Below are positions 50,369 to 59,734 of a DNA stretch of 64,000 nucleotides, in pieces. The DNA is from Noviluteimonas gilva (GTDB lineage: Bacteria > Pseudomonadota > Gammaproteobacteria > Xanthomonadales > Xanthomonadaceae). The stretch covers positions 434,001 to 498,000 of the forward strand of contig NZ_WOXT01000002.1 of assembly GCF_009740395.1 (NCBI RefSeq), given 5' to 3'. The notes below the pieces were generated by a model. It searched no databases, was not told where the DNA came from, and saw nothing but the letters and a program-made list of their open reading frames with translations. The position numbers were made by a program, and so were the translations under genes. Positions within the stretch are counted from its first letter, which is position 1; every line of letters begins with the position of its first letter.

Positions 50369-51505
50369 TTGAACAACACGAATCTCGTGCACGAAGTGCG
50401 CGAGGCAGGAATGCCTCGTCGCGAATTTCTCCGCAACTCGCTCGTCCTCGCCGTACCGCTCGTCATCGGCGGTGTGTCGATGCCGGCCTTCGCACTCACC
50501 ACGCCTCCGACGCGTGCGCGTGGCACTGCCGTTCGTGACGTGAAGAACTATGGTGCCGTGGGTAACGGCAGCCACGACGATACGGCCGGCATCCAGGCCG
50601 CGATCAACGCGCTGCCCTCCACCGGCGGCACGGTCACCATCCCGGCCGGCACGTACATGATCGACACGTCGAAGAAGATCAACCTGCGCAGCAAGATGCA
50701 CCTGAAGATGGCTGCCGGCGCGATCCTCAAGGCGAAGACCTCGTCGCTGTCGCGTCATTACCTCATCCACGTCAACGGCGACTCGGACGTCGAAATCTCC
50801 GGCGGCCAGCTCGTCGGCGACCGCGACACGCACCGTTACGGTTCGGGTACGCACGAATGGGGCCACGGCATCTCGATCGGCGGCGGCTCCACGCGCGTCA
50901 CGATCCGCGACCTGCGCGTGTCCAAGTGCACCGGCGATGGCGTCTGCATCGGCGGCAACGCGAACGATGTCGTCATCGCCAACATCGTCTCGACCAACAA
51001 CCGTCGCCAGGGCCTGTCGATCACCAACTGCGCGAACATCAAGGTCTACGACTCGGAGTTCAGCTACTCCAAGGGCACCTCGCCCGAGTGCGGCATCGAC
51101 ATCGAGCCGGACGAAGGTGGTTCGGCGCGTTCGATCCTCATCCAGAACTGCCGCCTGAACAACAACGCCAAGTACGGCTTCAACATCTGGAAGCGCACCT
51201 CGGGCGTCACCGTCACCGGGTGCACGATGGAACGCAACGGCAGCCTGGGCATGGGCACCAATGGCGTGAGCTCGCTGAAGGTCACCAACTGCACGATCCG
51301 CCTGAACTCGGCGACGGGCATCGTCTACAACACCGGCACCTCCGGCGTGACCCACAGCAACAACCTGTCGTACCAGAACTACACGCGACTGGGCGCCCGG
51401 ACCCGCACGCCGTTCACCATGACCGGCTGGTCCAGCAAGATCGAGCGCGACATCCTGTGGAAGAGCTCGTCCACGCGGACGATCGGCACCAACAAGTACC
51501 AGTAA
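50369..51505 (+). CDS. Tat-type secreted right-handed beta-helix protein
   Basis: A 378-aa exported protein. The N-terminus carries the twin-arginine signature MPRREFLRNSLVLAV and a hydrophobic h-region, so folding before export is implied. The mature part starts with VKNYGAVGNGSHDDTAGIQAAI, the standard pectate-lyase-3/GH28-type beta-helix start, followed by rungs with repeated N and S ladders (ITNCANIKVYDSEF; VTGCTMERNGSLGMG). Such proteins act on polysaccharides or form adhesins. TTG at 50369 has AAAGGGG about 9 bases upstream; the ATG at 50411 just before the RR motif is the alternative. Confidence 0.83.
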   Translation: MNNTNLVHEVREAGMPRREFLRNSLVLAVPLVIGGVSMPAFALTTPPTRARGTAVRDVKNYGAVGNGSHDDTAGIQAAINALPSTGGTVTIPAGTYMIDTSKKINLRSKMHLKMAAGAILKAKTSSLSRHYLIHVNGDSDVEISGGQLVGDRDTHRYGSGTHEWGHGISIGGGSTRVTIRDLRVSKCTGDGVCIGGNANDVVIANIVSTNNRRQGLSITNCANIKVYDSEFSYSKGTSPECGIDIEPDEGGSARSILIQNCRLNNNAKYGFNIWKRTSGVTVTGCTMERNGSLGMGTNGVSSLKVTNCTIRLNSATGIVYNTGTSGVTHSNNLSYQNYTRLGARTRTPFTMTGWSSKIERDILWKSSSTRTIGTNKYQ

Positions 51506-51546
51506 ACCGGTACCGAACACCCGGCGTTAGAACCGGGTTTCTGAAG

Positions 51547-51574
51547 CGGCGCCCTCCGGGGCGCCGTTTTTTTT
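51547..51574 (+). terminator. Intrinsic terminator after the beta-helix gene
   Basis: CGGCGCCC-TCCG-GGGCGCCG (8-bp stem) followed by eight T residues. About 42 bases past the stop. Confidence 0.92.
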
Positions 51575-51811
51575 GGGATTCCTCCTGATTTCCGGGCCCG
51601 AGCCGTGTTAAGGTTCGCCCCGCTCGCGCACGGCCGTAGCGTTTTCCCGGCCCCCGGGTCCCTTTTTGGCGGACCCACTCCGTACCTCTTTCGTTGCGCG
51701 ACACGCGCCGGCTGCCTGCCGGAGCGCACAAACTGACTCGACAGCGCGGTATCAGGGAAAGCTTCGAGTGCACGCCGCCATTGCGCGGCGTGCTTCACAT
51801 CGGAGCTTTAC
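51575..51811 (+). promoter_or_regulatory. Leader region of rhlE with hairpin
   Basis: The 237 bases before rhlE hold no gene. A 9-bp hairpin GCACGCCGC / GCGGCGTGC lies at 51770-51793, ending 8 bases before the ribosome site (CGGAG, 51801-51805). Long structured leaders are common for cold-inducible RNA helicases and could control rhlE. Confidence 0.4.
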
Positions 51812-53134
51812 ATGACGTTCGAAACCCTCGGGCTTTCGCCCGCGCTGCTGCGCGCGCTCGCCGACAACGGTTACACCACCCCCACGCCGATCCAGGCCGA
51901 AGCGATTCCGCTCGTCCTCTCCGGGCAGGACGTGCTCGGTGGCGCCCAGACCGGCACCGGCAAGACCGCCGCGTTCGGCCTGCCGCTGCTGCAGCGCCTC
52001 TCGGAAGGCAAGCCCGCCACCACCATCGGTCCGCGCAAGCCGCGCGCGCTGATCCTCGTCCCCACGCGCGAACTCGCGGTGCAGGTCGGCGACAGCATCA
52101 AGACCTACGGCCGCCACCTGCGCCTCAACGTGACCACGCTGTACGGTGGCGCCGGCATGCAGCCGCAGATCGACGCGTTCCGTCGCGGCGTCGACATCCT
52201 CGTCGCGTGCCCGGGCCGCCTGCTCGACCACCTGGAGCGCGGCACCGCCAAGCTCGACGCCGTCGAACTGCTGGTCCTGGACGAAGCCGACCGCATGCTC
52301 GACATGGGCTTCCTGCCGGCGATCAAGCGCGTGCTCGCGCGCGTGCCGTCGACCCGCCAGACGCTGCTGTTCTCGGCCACGTTCGAGTCCAACATCAAGC
52401 AGCTGGCGCTGGAGTTCATGAAGTCGCCGCAGCAGGTGCAGGTGGCCGCGCAGAACACGATCGCCGAAACGATCGTGCACCGCGCCCATCCGGTCGACGG
52501 CGCGCGCAAGCGCGACCTGCTGATCGACATCCTCGCCAAGCGCCACACCGAGCAGGTGCTCGTATTCGGCAAGACCAAGCACGGTTGCAACCGCCTGGCC
52601 GAACAGCTCGTGCAGGCCGGTTTGTCCGCGGTCGCGATCCACGGCAACAAGAGCCAGGCGGCGCGCCAGCGTGCGCTCAACGAGTTCAAGTCGGGCAAGG
52701 CCCGCGTGCTGGTGGCCACCGACGTCGCCGCGCGCGGCCTGGACATCCCGAACCTGCCGCTGGTGATCAACCACGACCTGCCGATGGTCGCCGAAGACTA
52801 CGTGCACCGCATCGGCCGCACGGGCCGCAACGGCGCGACGGGCGAAGCGCTTTCGCTGGTCTCGCCGGATGAAGGCGGCCTGCTGCGCCAGATCCAGCGC
52901 ATGTTGAAGGCGGAGATCCAGATGGATGCGGTGAAAGGCTTCGAGCCGAGCCGTCCGATCCGCCTGGACGCCACGCCGTTCAACAACGGCAAGCCGACGC
53001 AGCGTCCGCAGCGCGGGCATCGCCCGCACGGCAAGCCGGCCACCGCGCAACCGCGTCACGCGCATGCCGGTCCGAAGCAGCATCGCAGCGCGGCTGGAAA
53101 GCCGAGCGGCGGTCGTCGCGATTCGCGCGCGTGA
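51812..53134 (+). CDS. rhlE: DEAD-box RNA helicase RhlE
   Basis: A 440-aa ATP-dependent RNA helicase. Motifs in order: Q motif FETLGLSPALLRAL, GGAQTGTGKTAAF (I), PTRELAVQVG (Ia), LDEADRMLDMGF (II, DEAD), FSATFE (III), then in domain 2 VATDVAARGLDIPNLP and VHRIGRTGRNG (VI). The basic C-terminal tail (KPTQRPQRGHRPHGKP) is typical of RhlE. It unwinds RNA in ribosome assembly and mRNA turnover at low temperature. ATG at 51812. Confidence 0.95.
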   Translation: MTFETLGLSPALLRALADNGYTTPTPIQAEAIPLVLSGQDVLGGAQTGTGKTAAFGLPLLQRLSEGKPATTIGPRKPRALILVPTRELAVQVGDSIKTYGRHLRLNVTTLYGGAGMQPQIDAFRRGVDILVACPGRLLDHLERGTAKLDAVELLVLDEADRMLDMGFLPAIKRVLARVPSTRQTLLFSATFESNIKQLALEFMKSPQQVQVAAQNTIAETIVHRAHPVDGARKRDLLIDILAKRHTEQVLVFGKTKHGCNRLAEQLVQAGLSAVAIHGNKSQAARQRALNEFKSGKARVLVATDVAARGLDIPNLPLVINHDLPMVAEDYVHRIGRTGRNGATGEALSLVSPDEGGLLRQIQRMLKAEIQMDAVKGFEPSRPIRLDATPFNNGKPTQRPQRGHRPHGKPATAQPRHAHAGPKQHRSAAGKPSGGRRDSRA

Positions 53135-53156
53135 TAGCGCGGTAATCGCAGACAAG

Positions 53157-53190
53157 GAAAACGCCAGCCTCGCGGCTGGCGTTTTTTTTT
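53157..53190. terminator. Bidirectional intrinsic terminator
   Basis: ACGCCAGCC-TCGC-GGCTGGCGT (9-bp stem) with a T9 run after it on the plus strand (rhlE) and an A-run on the left that forms a T-tract for the minus strand gene at 53215. Confidence 0.9.
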
Positions 53191-53214
53191 GCCCCGTGGG
53201 AGGGCCTTGCTGCG

Positions 53215-55197
53215 CTATTGCGCGGAGCGCGCGAAGGGGGCGGGCTTCGCCAATCCCTTCTGCATCGCTTCGCCGATCAACACGTCGAGGTCCTTCTCGG
53301 CCTTCTTGGCGAGCTTTTCCTGCTGCTTGCCCAGTTCGCCCATCTGCTTGCCCAGGGCGTCCATCGGCTTGGCGGCTTCTTCCATCTGCGCGCCGATGCG
53401 TTCCATCGGTTCCTGGTTGCGCTCGAGCTTCTGCGATTCGCGCTCCAGGATCTTGCCCTGTGCGTCCATCTGATCGCCGAGCGCATCCATCTCGTCGCCC
53501 AGCTTGTCCATTTCGCGACCGAGCGCGTCCTGCTCGGCGTCGGTATCGGCCTTGCGTTGCTTCATCGCGAGCAACTGCTGGCGGCCGGCGAGTTCGCCTT
53601 GCTGTTGGCCGAGCGCGCCCATGCGTTCCTGCGCTTCCTGCATGGCGGGCGAGGGGACGTGCGTCTTCGACAGCGTTTCCATCTGCGCGCCGAGCGCTTC
53701 CATCTTCTTGCCGTGCACTTCCATCTGGTCGCCGAGCGCGGACATGCGGTTGCCCAGCGCGTCGCTGTCCTTCCACGCGGCCTGCGCGCGGGCCACGAGC
53801 GACGGATCGTCGATCACGAACGCCTTGCCGTCGCGGCGGAACCAGATGAAATCGCGCTGCAGGCTGCGCCTGGCGAGATCGATGTCGTCCATGTCGTCGG
53901 TGGAACCGGACATCGAGTAACCGTCGCGACCCTTGCGCACCAGCGCCCATGCGTTGTCGTCGTGACCATAGCGATGGACCTGCGCGAACGGCCCCGGCTC
54001 CGACGGTGCGGCGACGGGCGCGGCTGCATCGGCGGGTGCGGCGGTTGCCGCGGGCGACGGCGCGGCCGCAGGCGCTGCTTCCGCGGCCGGCGCGATCGAC
54101 GGCGCAGCAGCAGCGGAAGGCGCGGCAGCGATCGCAGGCGCCGCCGGTGCAGCGGCGGGCGTTTCGGCGGCGACCGGCGCGACGTCCGACGCCTTTCCGA
54201 TCTGCGCCTGCGCATAGAACGCGATGCACGCCGCGGCAATGCCGATCACGGGAAGCGCGATCCGCCCCGCGGGCAGGCGATGGCGCGGTTGCGGGCGAAG
54301 CAATTGCTGGATGCGGGACATCAGGTGGCCTCCGTGGGCGGCATGCGCGAGATGGGGAAGGGCGGGACGCGTGGCGTGCAGATCCGACAGCGTGGCGAGT
54401 GCGACCGCGAGGCGGCGCCCATCGCCGATGACATCGGCGGCGATCGCATCGGCGACGAGTTCGCGTTCGACGCGAATGCGATGCGACAACCACCAGGTGA
54501 CGGGATGGAAGAACAGCAGCGCTTCGGCCGCACGCTGCAGCAGGTTCACGAGATAGTCGTGGCGGCGGACGTGCGCGAGTTCGTGCGCCAGCAGCGCTTC
54601 GACGAGTTCCGACGGCATGCGCAACGCCACCGACATCGGCAGCAACACGACCGGGCGCCAGAAACCGGCGACGACGGGCGAATCGAGCGATTCGACCAGG
54701 CGCAGCGCAACACCGCGCATGCGAAAGCGCGTGGCGAGCGCATCGAGCGTCGACTGCCAGCGCGCCTGCAGCGGCGGCTGCGGCGACAGGCGCATGCGTT
54801 GCACCCACGCCACGCCGAACAGCGTGCGCAGGCAGAACACGCTCGCGCCCGCGGCCCACAGCGCGACGATCATCGGCTGCATCGTGGCCAGGCGCGCTTG
54901 CCAATCCAGCGGCGCGTCGTCTCCGGCGATGTTGCGCACCGTGCCGTCGGCGACCCAGGCCTGGAACGCGAGCGTGTCGGGCGCCGAATCGAGCAACGAA
55001 CGCAGCACGCTGATGATGGGGAGCAACGCGCAGGCGAGCAGGGCAAGGCAGGTGATCGCGTAGCGCACCTGCGGCTTCGAATGGCGCGTGACGCGCAACA
55101 ACAACGCGGCGAGCGCGCCGATCAACGCCCCTTGCCAGGTGAAATCGACGAGGGCCTCGCCGATCGCGGGAATCAGTTGGTCGATGAAGTCACGCAT
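53215..55197 (-). CDS. BlaR1/M56-family membrane metalloprotease with coiled-coil sensor
   Basis: A 660-aa membrane protease of the BlaR1 type. About four N-terminal membrane helices, the zinc motif HELAH in LLAHELAHVRRHD near residue 223, and the second ligand region ERELVADAIAADVIG. A further membrane helix near 320 is followed by a long proline/alanine linker, then a C-terminal domain of about 200 residues that replaces the usual penicillin-binding sensor with repeats of M-x-A-L-G-x-Q-M (GALGQQQGEL, DALGDQMDAQ, EALGAQMET). This should be a coiled coil. It would cleave the BlaI-type repressor upon a non-beta-lactam signal. Confidence 0.85.
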   Translation of the reverse strand: MRDFIDQLIPAIGEALVDFTWQGALIGALAALLLRVTRHSKPQVRYAITCLALLACALLPIISVLRSLLDSAPDTLAFQAWVADGTVRNIAGDDAPLDWQARLATMQPMIVALWAAGASVFCLRTLFGVAWVQRMRLSPQPPLQARWQSTLDALATRFRMRGVALRLVESLDSPVVAGFWRPVVLLPMSVALRMPSELVEALLAHELAHVRRHDYLVNLLQRAAEALLFFHPVTWWLSHRIRVERELVADAIAADVIGDGRRLAVALATLSDLHATRPALPHLAHAAHGGHLMSRIQQLLRPQPRHRLPAGRIALPVIGIAAACIAFYAQAQIGKASDVAPVAAETPAAAPAAPAIAAAPSAAAAPSIAPAAEAAPAAAPSPAATAAPADAAAPVAAPSEPGPFAQVHRYGHDDNAWALVRKGRDGYSMSGSTDDMDDIDLARRSLQRDFIWFRRDGKAFVIDDPSLVARAQAAWKDSDALGNRMSALGDQMEVHGKKMEALGAQMETLSKTHVPSPAMQEAQERMGALGQQQGELAGRQQLLAMKQRKADTDAEQDALGREMDKLGDEMDALGDQMDAQGKILERESQKLERNQEPMERIGAQMEEAAKPMDALGKQMGELGKQQEKLAKKAEKDLDVLIGEAMQKGLAKPAPFARSAQ

Positions 55198-55576
55198 CGT
55201 GCGTCCCCTCGTTGGTGGCGTCGAGCAACTTGCGGATCTCGTCGCGCTCGGCGTCCGAGACGTGCGCGTTGAGCGCCGCCAGCACCAGCCCCTTGCCGGA
55301 ACCGGCGAACGCCTTCTGGATGAAATCGGTGAGCAGGTGCGTCTGCAGCGCGTCCTGCGCCTGCGCCGCGGCATAGATGTGCGAGCGCTGCGTTTCGTCG
55401 CGCACCAGCAGGCCCTTGCCGTGCATGACCTGCGCCAGGCGCAGCACGTTGGCGTAGGTGACGGTCGGCTTGTCTTCCTGCATCGCCTGGTGGACGTCCT
55501 TCACGGTCGAAGGACCGATGCGCCAGAGCGTGTTGAGCAGGTCGAGTTCGGCGGCGGTGGGCTTGCGGTCGGTCAT
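55190..55576 (-). CDS. blaI: BlaI/MecI-family repressor
   Basis: A 128-aa winged-helix repressor. ELDLLNTLWRIGPSTVKDVH is the recognition part and TVTYANVLRLAQVMHGKGLL completes the helix-turn-helix, followed by a dimerisation helix. It represses its own operon with the overlapping M56 protease gene (8-base overlap at 55190-55197), and the double operator upstream at 55624-55653 fits its dyad class. Start at 55576. Confidence 0.92.
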   Translation of the reverse strand: MTDRKPTAAELDLLNTLWRIGPSTVKDVHQAMQEDKPTVTYANVLRLAQVMHGKGLLVRDETQRSHIYAAAQAQDALQTHLLTDFIQKAFAGSGKGLVLAALNAHVSDAERDEIRKLLDATNEGTHDA

Positions 55577-55623
55577 CGGTATGGCGCTGTGCGTTGGAGC
55601 GATAGTGGGCACGCTACGCCGAC

Positions 55624-55653
55624 TAGACCGAGTTGTCTAGACCATTTTGTCTA
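55624..55653 (-). promoter_or_regulatory. Double BlaI-type operator
   Basis: Two 16-bp dyads share a central overlap: TAGAC-N6-GTCTA at 55624-55639 and TAGAC-N6-GTCTA at 55638-55653. The centres are 14 bases apart. BlaI/MecI sites have TACA-N-TGTA or TAGAC-type half-sites. The region is 48 bases upstream of the repressor start and overlaps the promoter. Confidence 0.82.
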
Positions 55654-55679
55654 TGAAGGAAGTCATGGGCCGGATCGGA

Positions 55680-56530
55680 CTAGGCGGCGTCCGCGGTGTC
55701 CTGAATTCCCAGCGCTTTCAATGCGTTGCCGAGGGTTTGCCCGCTGTCGGCATCGAGCTTGAGCGTGGCGATGGCATCGGCGCGCGTCGTGCCGGAGGTG
55801 AGGATCGCCAGCGGCAGGCCGGCCTCGCGGGCACGCACGGCGAACCGATAGCCCGAATACACCATCAGCGAAGAACCGACGACGAGCATCGCATCGCTCG
55901 CCTGCAACGCCGCCTGCGCATCGAACACGCGATCGCGCGGCACGTCTCGCCGAAGAACACGACATCCGGTTTCAGCAGGCCTTCGCACGCATCGCAGTGC
56001 GGTGCGACGAAGGTCGTCGTGTCGATCGCGTCGAGGTCCGCGTCGCCATCGGGCGCGATCGCGGCGTCGACGGCCTGCGTCCATTCGGGATTGCGCGCGA
56101 TCAGTTGTTGTTGCACGTCATCGCGCGAAGACAACGCGCCGCACGCCAGACAACGCACCGCATCGATGCGTCCGTGCAGATCGATGACATCGCGGCTGCC
56201 TGCGCGTTGATGCAAGCCATCGACGTTCTGCGTCACGAGGCGTTCGACGCGTCCGTCGTGTTCGAGCGCGGCCAGCGCGCGATGCGCGGCGTTCGGCCGC
56301 GCGTGCGCGACCATCGGCCAACCGGCATGACTGCGTGCCCAATAGCGGGCGCGCGTGGCGGGTTCATGCAGGAAGGCCTGGTAGGTGACCGGCGGTTTGC
56401 GCTTCCAGTCGCCGTTGCGATCGCGATAGTCGGGGATGCCCGATGCGGTGCTGCATCCGGCGCCCGTCAGCACGAACACGCGTCGATGCGCATGCAACCA
56501 GTCGGCGAGGGCGTGTGCTTCGGAAGTCAT
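55680..56530 (-). pseudogene. Sirtuin (NAD-dependent deacylase), frameshifted
   Basis: From ATG 56530 the protein reads as a class III sirtuin: VLTGAGCSTASGIPDYRD (NAD loop), TQNVDGLHQRAG and DLHGRIDAVRCLACG (zinc module start), then PHCDACEGLLKPDVVFFGE. Shortly after this, near 55943-55946, one base is missing relative to expectation (the codons for GETVPRDR read GETCRAI), and the remaining domain continues in another frame as VPRDRVFDAQAALQASDAMLVVGSSLMVYSG to the stop at 55680. So it is a one-base frameshift gene or a sequencing error. Confidence 0.8.
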
Positions 56531-56629
56531 GTCTGTCCTGTTCGAAGGGATTGTCGCGCGCGCGACGTGAGCATGGCCGCCACGGCCGCTGCGGCATGAT
56601 CGCCACGCCTCCCGCCCGCGAGCCGCCGA

Positions 56630-57829
56630 ATGCGCAAGCGCCGTCCCTCCCTGTTGCGCTCGCGCGATGCCGCCGACAGCGGCAAGGTGGGGATGGTCGA
56701 GCTGTTTTTCGACCTCGTCTTCGTTTTTGCGGTCACCCAGCTTTCGCACACGCTGGTGGCCGACCTCTCGCTGAGTGGGCTGCTGCAGGTCGGCATGCTG
56801 CTGCTTGGCGTGTGGTGGGTGTGGATCGACACCTCGTGGGTGACCAACTGGCTGGATCCCGAACGCATCCCGGTGCGATTGGCGCTGCTGTTGTTGATGC
56901 TCGCCGGCATCGGCTTGTCGATCGCGATCCCGAAGGCCTTCGATTCGCGCGGGTTGTTGTTCGCGCTGTCGTACACCGCGTTGCAGGTCGGGCGCACGTT
57001 GTTCTTCCTGTGGGCCGTGCGTCGCGAACCGGTGCACATGCGGCGCAACTTCCAACGCATCCTGGTGTGGACCGTCGTGTTTTCCACGTTCTGGATCGCG
57101 GGCGCGATGACGACGCACGACGCACGCATGGTGTGGTGGGCGATCGCGCTGCTGATCGAATCGCTCGCGCCGATTTCGTATTTCTGGGTGCCGGGCCTCG
57201 GCAAATCGTCGATCGAGGATTGGGATGTCGAAGGCGCGCACCTGGCCGAACGCTGCGCCTTGTTCATCATCATCGCGCTCGGCGAATCCCTGCTCGTCAC
57301 CGGCATGACCTTCGCCGCGCGCGAATGGGGTCGTGCGACGTCGATGGGGTTCGTCAACGCCGTGCTGGGCACGATCCTGATGTGGTGGATCTACTTCGAC
57401 ACCGGCGCCAAGCGCGCGACCAAACGCATCGAACGCGCGGACGATCCGGGTCGCGAAGCACGCTCGGCCTACACCTACGTGCACGTGCTGATCGTCGGCG
57501 GCATCATCGCGTGCGCCGTCGCGGACGAGCTGGTGATCGCGCATCCGCATCACGGGCAGAGGCTGGAACTGGCGATCATCCTCGGCGGACCGATCCTCTA
57601 CCTGGTCGGCAACGCGACGTTCAAATGGATCACGAACGACCGCCGCGCGCCGCCCTTGTCGCACCTGGTCGGCCTGGGGCTGCTCGGTCTGCTGGCCTGG
57701 CCGACGTTTACGCACGTCCTCACGCCGCTGCACGTGGCGCTGCTGGCCAACGGTGCGTTGCTGGTGGTCGCGATCTGGGAATCGTTGGCGGTGCGCAAGG
57801 TCGCCGAAGCCCTGCTCGGCGACGAATGA
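56630..57829 (+). CDS. Low-temperature requirement protein A (LtrA) family
   Basis: A 399-aa polytopic membrane protein. The LtrA signature ELFFDLVFVFAVTQLSH is at residues 24-40. About ten to twelve hydrophobic helices follow. Members occur widely, first described in Listeria; precise function is unknown and may involve membrane adaptation. Start MRKRRPSLLRSRD at 56630, 100 bases from the sirtuin start in the divergent direction. Confidence 0.88.
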   Translation: MRKRRPSLLRSRDAADSGKVGMVELFFDLVFVFAVTQLSHTLVADLSLSGLLQVGMLLLGVWWVWIDTSWVTNWLDPERIPVRLALLLLMLAGIGLSIAIPKAFDSRGLLFALSYTALQVGRTLFFLWAVRREPVHMRRNFQRILVWTVVFSTFWIAGAMTTHDARMVWWAIALLIESLAPISYFWVPGLGKSSIEDWDVEGAHLAERCALFIIIALGESLLVTGMTFAAREWGRATSMGFVNAVLGTILMWWIYFDTGAKRATKRIERADDPGREARSAYTYVHVLIVGGIIACAVADELVIAHPHHGQRLELAIILGGPILYLVGNATFKWITNDRRAPPLSHLVGLGLLGLLAWPTFTHVLTPLHVALLANGALLVVAIWESLAVRKVAEALLGDE

Positions 57830-57890
57830 GGCCCTGCAACCGGGCCGGCGCGCGCAGTATCCGTTGGTGGAACCCGTCCGGATCGCCCCG

Positions 57891-59366
57891 ATGCTGCGTC
57901 TTGTCCTCGCGCTGTGCCTGCTTTGCCTGTCGTCCTTCGCCATGGCCGGCGACGGACAACCCAACACTTATCGGGTGGCGATCGACAACAAAGCCTGGCG
58001 CGCGCATGTCGTCGCCGATGTCTGGCAGGAAAGCGACGTGCTCTCGATGTTCAACATCATGTCGGCCGACGGCTTGCCGAACGGGCAGGCGGACCTGGTC
58101 GAAAACATGCGCGTCACCGATGCGAGCGGGGCGCCCGTCGCGCTGAAGAGCCTGGGCAGCGGCGATTTCGAAGTGCAGGGCAAGCGCCGGTTGCACCTGG
58201 ACTACACGGTGAAGCTCGAGCACGACACCCATCCCTGGCCCGCGGGCATGGAGGAGGTCAGCTATCGCACCGACGAAGGCCTGATGGTCACGGGTGCGGC
58301 GCTGTTCTTCGCCGACGGCGACGTGGCCTTCGCCGATCCGATCCGCGTGACGTTCGACTTGCCGAAAGGGTGGCGTGCGAACACGCCCTGGACGGAAGTC
58401 GACGCGCGCACGTTCGATGTCGCTTCGCGCCGCGAACTCACCAGCAATGCCCTGTTCCTCGGCACCGCGGATGCGAGCACGTTCGAAGCCGGCGGCGTGC
58501 AACTCACGCTCGTGCTCGGCAAGCGCTACCTGCCTGCGAAGCCGCGTTTCGAACGCCTGTTGCGCACGCAGCTCCAGAGCTATTTCGATCTGTTCGGCGG
58601 CGCGCCGCGCTCAAAGCGGTACCTGATCGTCATCAACGAGGACGCGAGCGGCGATGGCGGCGCGTTCGCGAGCAGCTTCAGCCAGTTCATCCAGGGCGAT
58701 GCCGACGCGCGCAACGAGGTGATCTGGGGCTATGTCATGGCGCACGAGCTGCTGCACTTCTGGAACGGGCTGACGATCGTGCCGACCGATTGGCACGAGG
58801 AGTGGTTCAAGGAAGGCGCGACCGATTACCTGACCATCGCCACGCTCGCGAAGAACGGGCTGATCGACGCGCCGCTGTTGTTCAAGCGCCTGGAGAACGT
58901 GCCGCGCCGCGCACTGATCGCCCGCCATGCGCAGGGACTGTCGATGACCGTGCGCGAGGCGGGCAAGGACAAGCAGCCCAATCGCCAGTTGGTCTACGGC
59001 GGCGGGAGCCTGGCGGCCCTGGCGCTCGACGTGGAGTTGCGCAAACGCAGCGCGGATCGGGTCGGTTTGCCGGATCTGTTGCGCGAAATGCGCCGCCAGT
59101 TCGGCCAGGCGGGTCAAACCTACGATCTGGACGACATCGTGCGCATTGCGGGCGAGTTGACCGATTCGGACTTCCGTCCCTTCCTCGCCCAGGCGGTCGA
59201 GAGCACCGGCGATTTCGACATTCGCCCCGCGTTTTCAGCACTCGGGCTGCGGATGGACAGCTTCGTCGAAGAGATGTACGTCAGCCGCGAACCCGGCGCC
59301 GGGCAGGCCGAACGCATGCGGTTCGATGCGATTTTCGTGCCGGAGGGGCCCCAAGGTACGAAATAG
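57891..59366 (+). CDS. M61-like (glycyl aminopeptidase-related) secreted peptidase
   Basis: A 491-aa exported protein; signal peptide ends near residue 18 (SSFAMAGDG). The HExxH zinc motif is WGYVMAHELLHFWNGL near 285, with the third ligand about 20 residues later in EEWFKEGATDYL. This arrangement resembles M61/M1-type peptidases. The N-terminal half is a beta-rich domain. Start MLRLVLALCLLCLS at 57891, preceded by a plausible ribosome site 9 bases upstream. Confidence 0.82.
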   Translation: MLRLVLALCLLCLSSFAMAGDGQPNTYRVAIDNKAWRAHVVADVWQESDVLSMFNIMSADGLPNGQADLVENMRVTDASGAPVALKSLGSGDFEVQGKRRLHLDYTVKLEHDTHPWPAGMEEVSYRTDEGLMVTGAALFFADGDVAFADPIRVTFDLPKGWRANTPWTEVDARTFDVASRRELTSNALFLGTADASTFEAGGVQLTLVLGKRYLPAKPRFERLLRTQLQSYFDLFGGAPRSKRYLIVINEDASGDGGAFASSFSQFIQGDADARNEVIWGYVMAHELLHFWNGLTIVPTDWHEEWFKEGATDYLTIATLAKNGLIDAPLLFKRLENVPRRALIARHAQGLSMTVREAGKDKQPNRQLVYGGGSLAALALDVELRKRSADRVGLPDLLREMRRQFGQAGQTYDLDDIVRIAGELTDSDFRPFLAQAVESTGDFDIRPAFSALGLRMDSFVEEMYVSREPGAGQAERMRFDAIFVPEGPQGTK

Positions 59367-59439
59367 TGGGGGGAGGGGGATTACAAATGGGCGCGGATTC
59401 CGGCAGGATGCGCGCCGGCCGCTTACCTTGTGTCCGCCG

Positions 59440-59646
59440 ATGCGCTTTCGTGTGTTGTCGATCCTGGTCGTTGCGTCCCTTGCCTTCGGTTGCGCTCACG
59501 AGCGCGGCTGGACCGGCAAAGGCGCCACGCCCTTCGACACCGCGCAAGCCGATTGCGATTCGAAGACCCGCGACCTCGATGTCGGTAAACCGCGCGAGGA
59601 TGCGTTCGACGATTGCATGGCCGGACATGGGTGGAAGCGGCCATGA
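59440..59646 (+). CDS. Small lipoprotein
   Basis: A 68-aa predicted lipoprotein; lipobox AFGC puts the modified cysteine at residue 18. The mature part is short, with two further cysteines (ADCDSKTR, DDCMAGHGW) that could pair. Many proteobacteria encode similar small lipoproteins with a DDCMxxxGW ending. Function unknown. Confidence 0.7.
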   Translation: MRFRVLSILVVASLAFGCAHERGWTGKGATPFDTAQADCDSKTRDLDVGKPREDAFDDCMAGHGWKRP

Positions 59647-59734
59647 CCCGCGGGGGACAACGCGAACATCACGACAGATCCCGTATTCCTGCAAGATTAA
59701 CCCTCGGGCGAAGTGCCCGGACGAGGAGGACTCC

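Noticed and set aside
51752-54904. 1050-codon minus-strand frame across rhlE and the M56 gene
   Set aside because: Shadow of two real genes; it would ignore the strong terminator at 53157.
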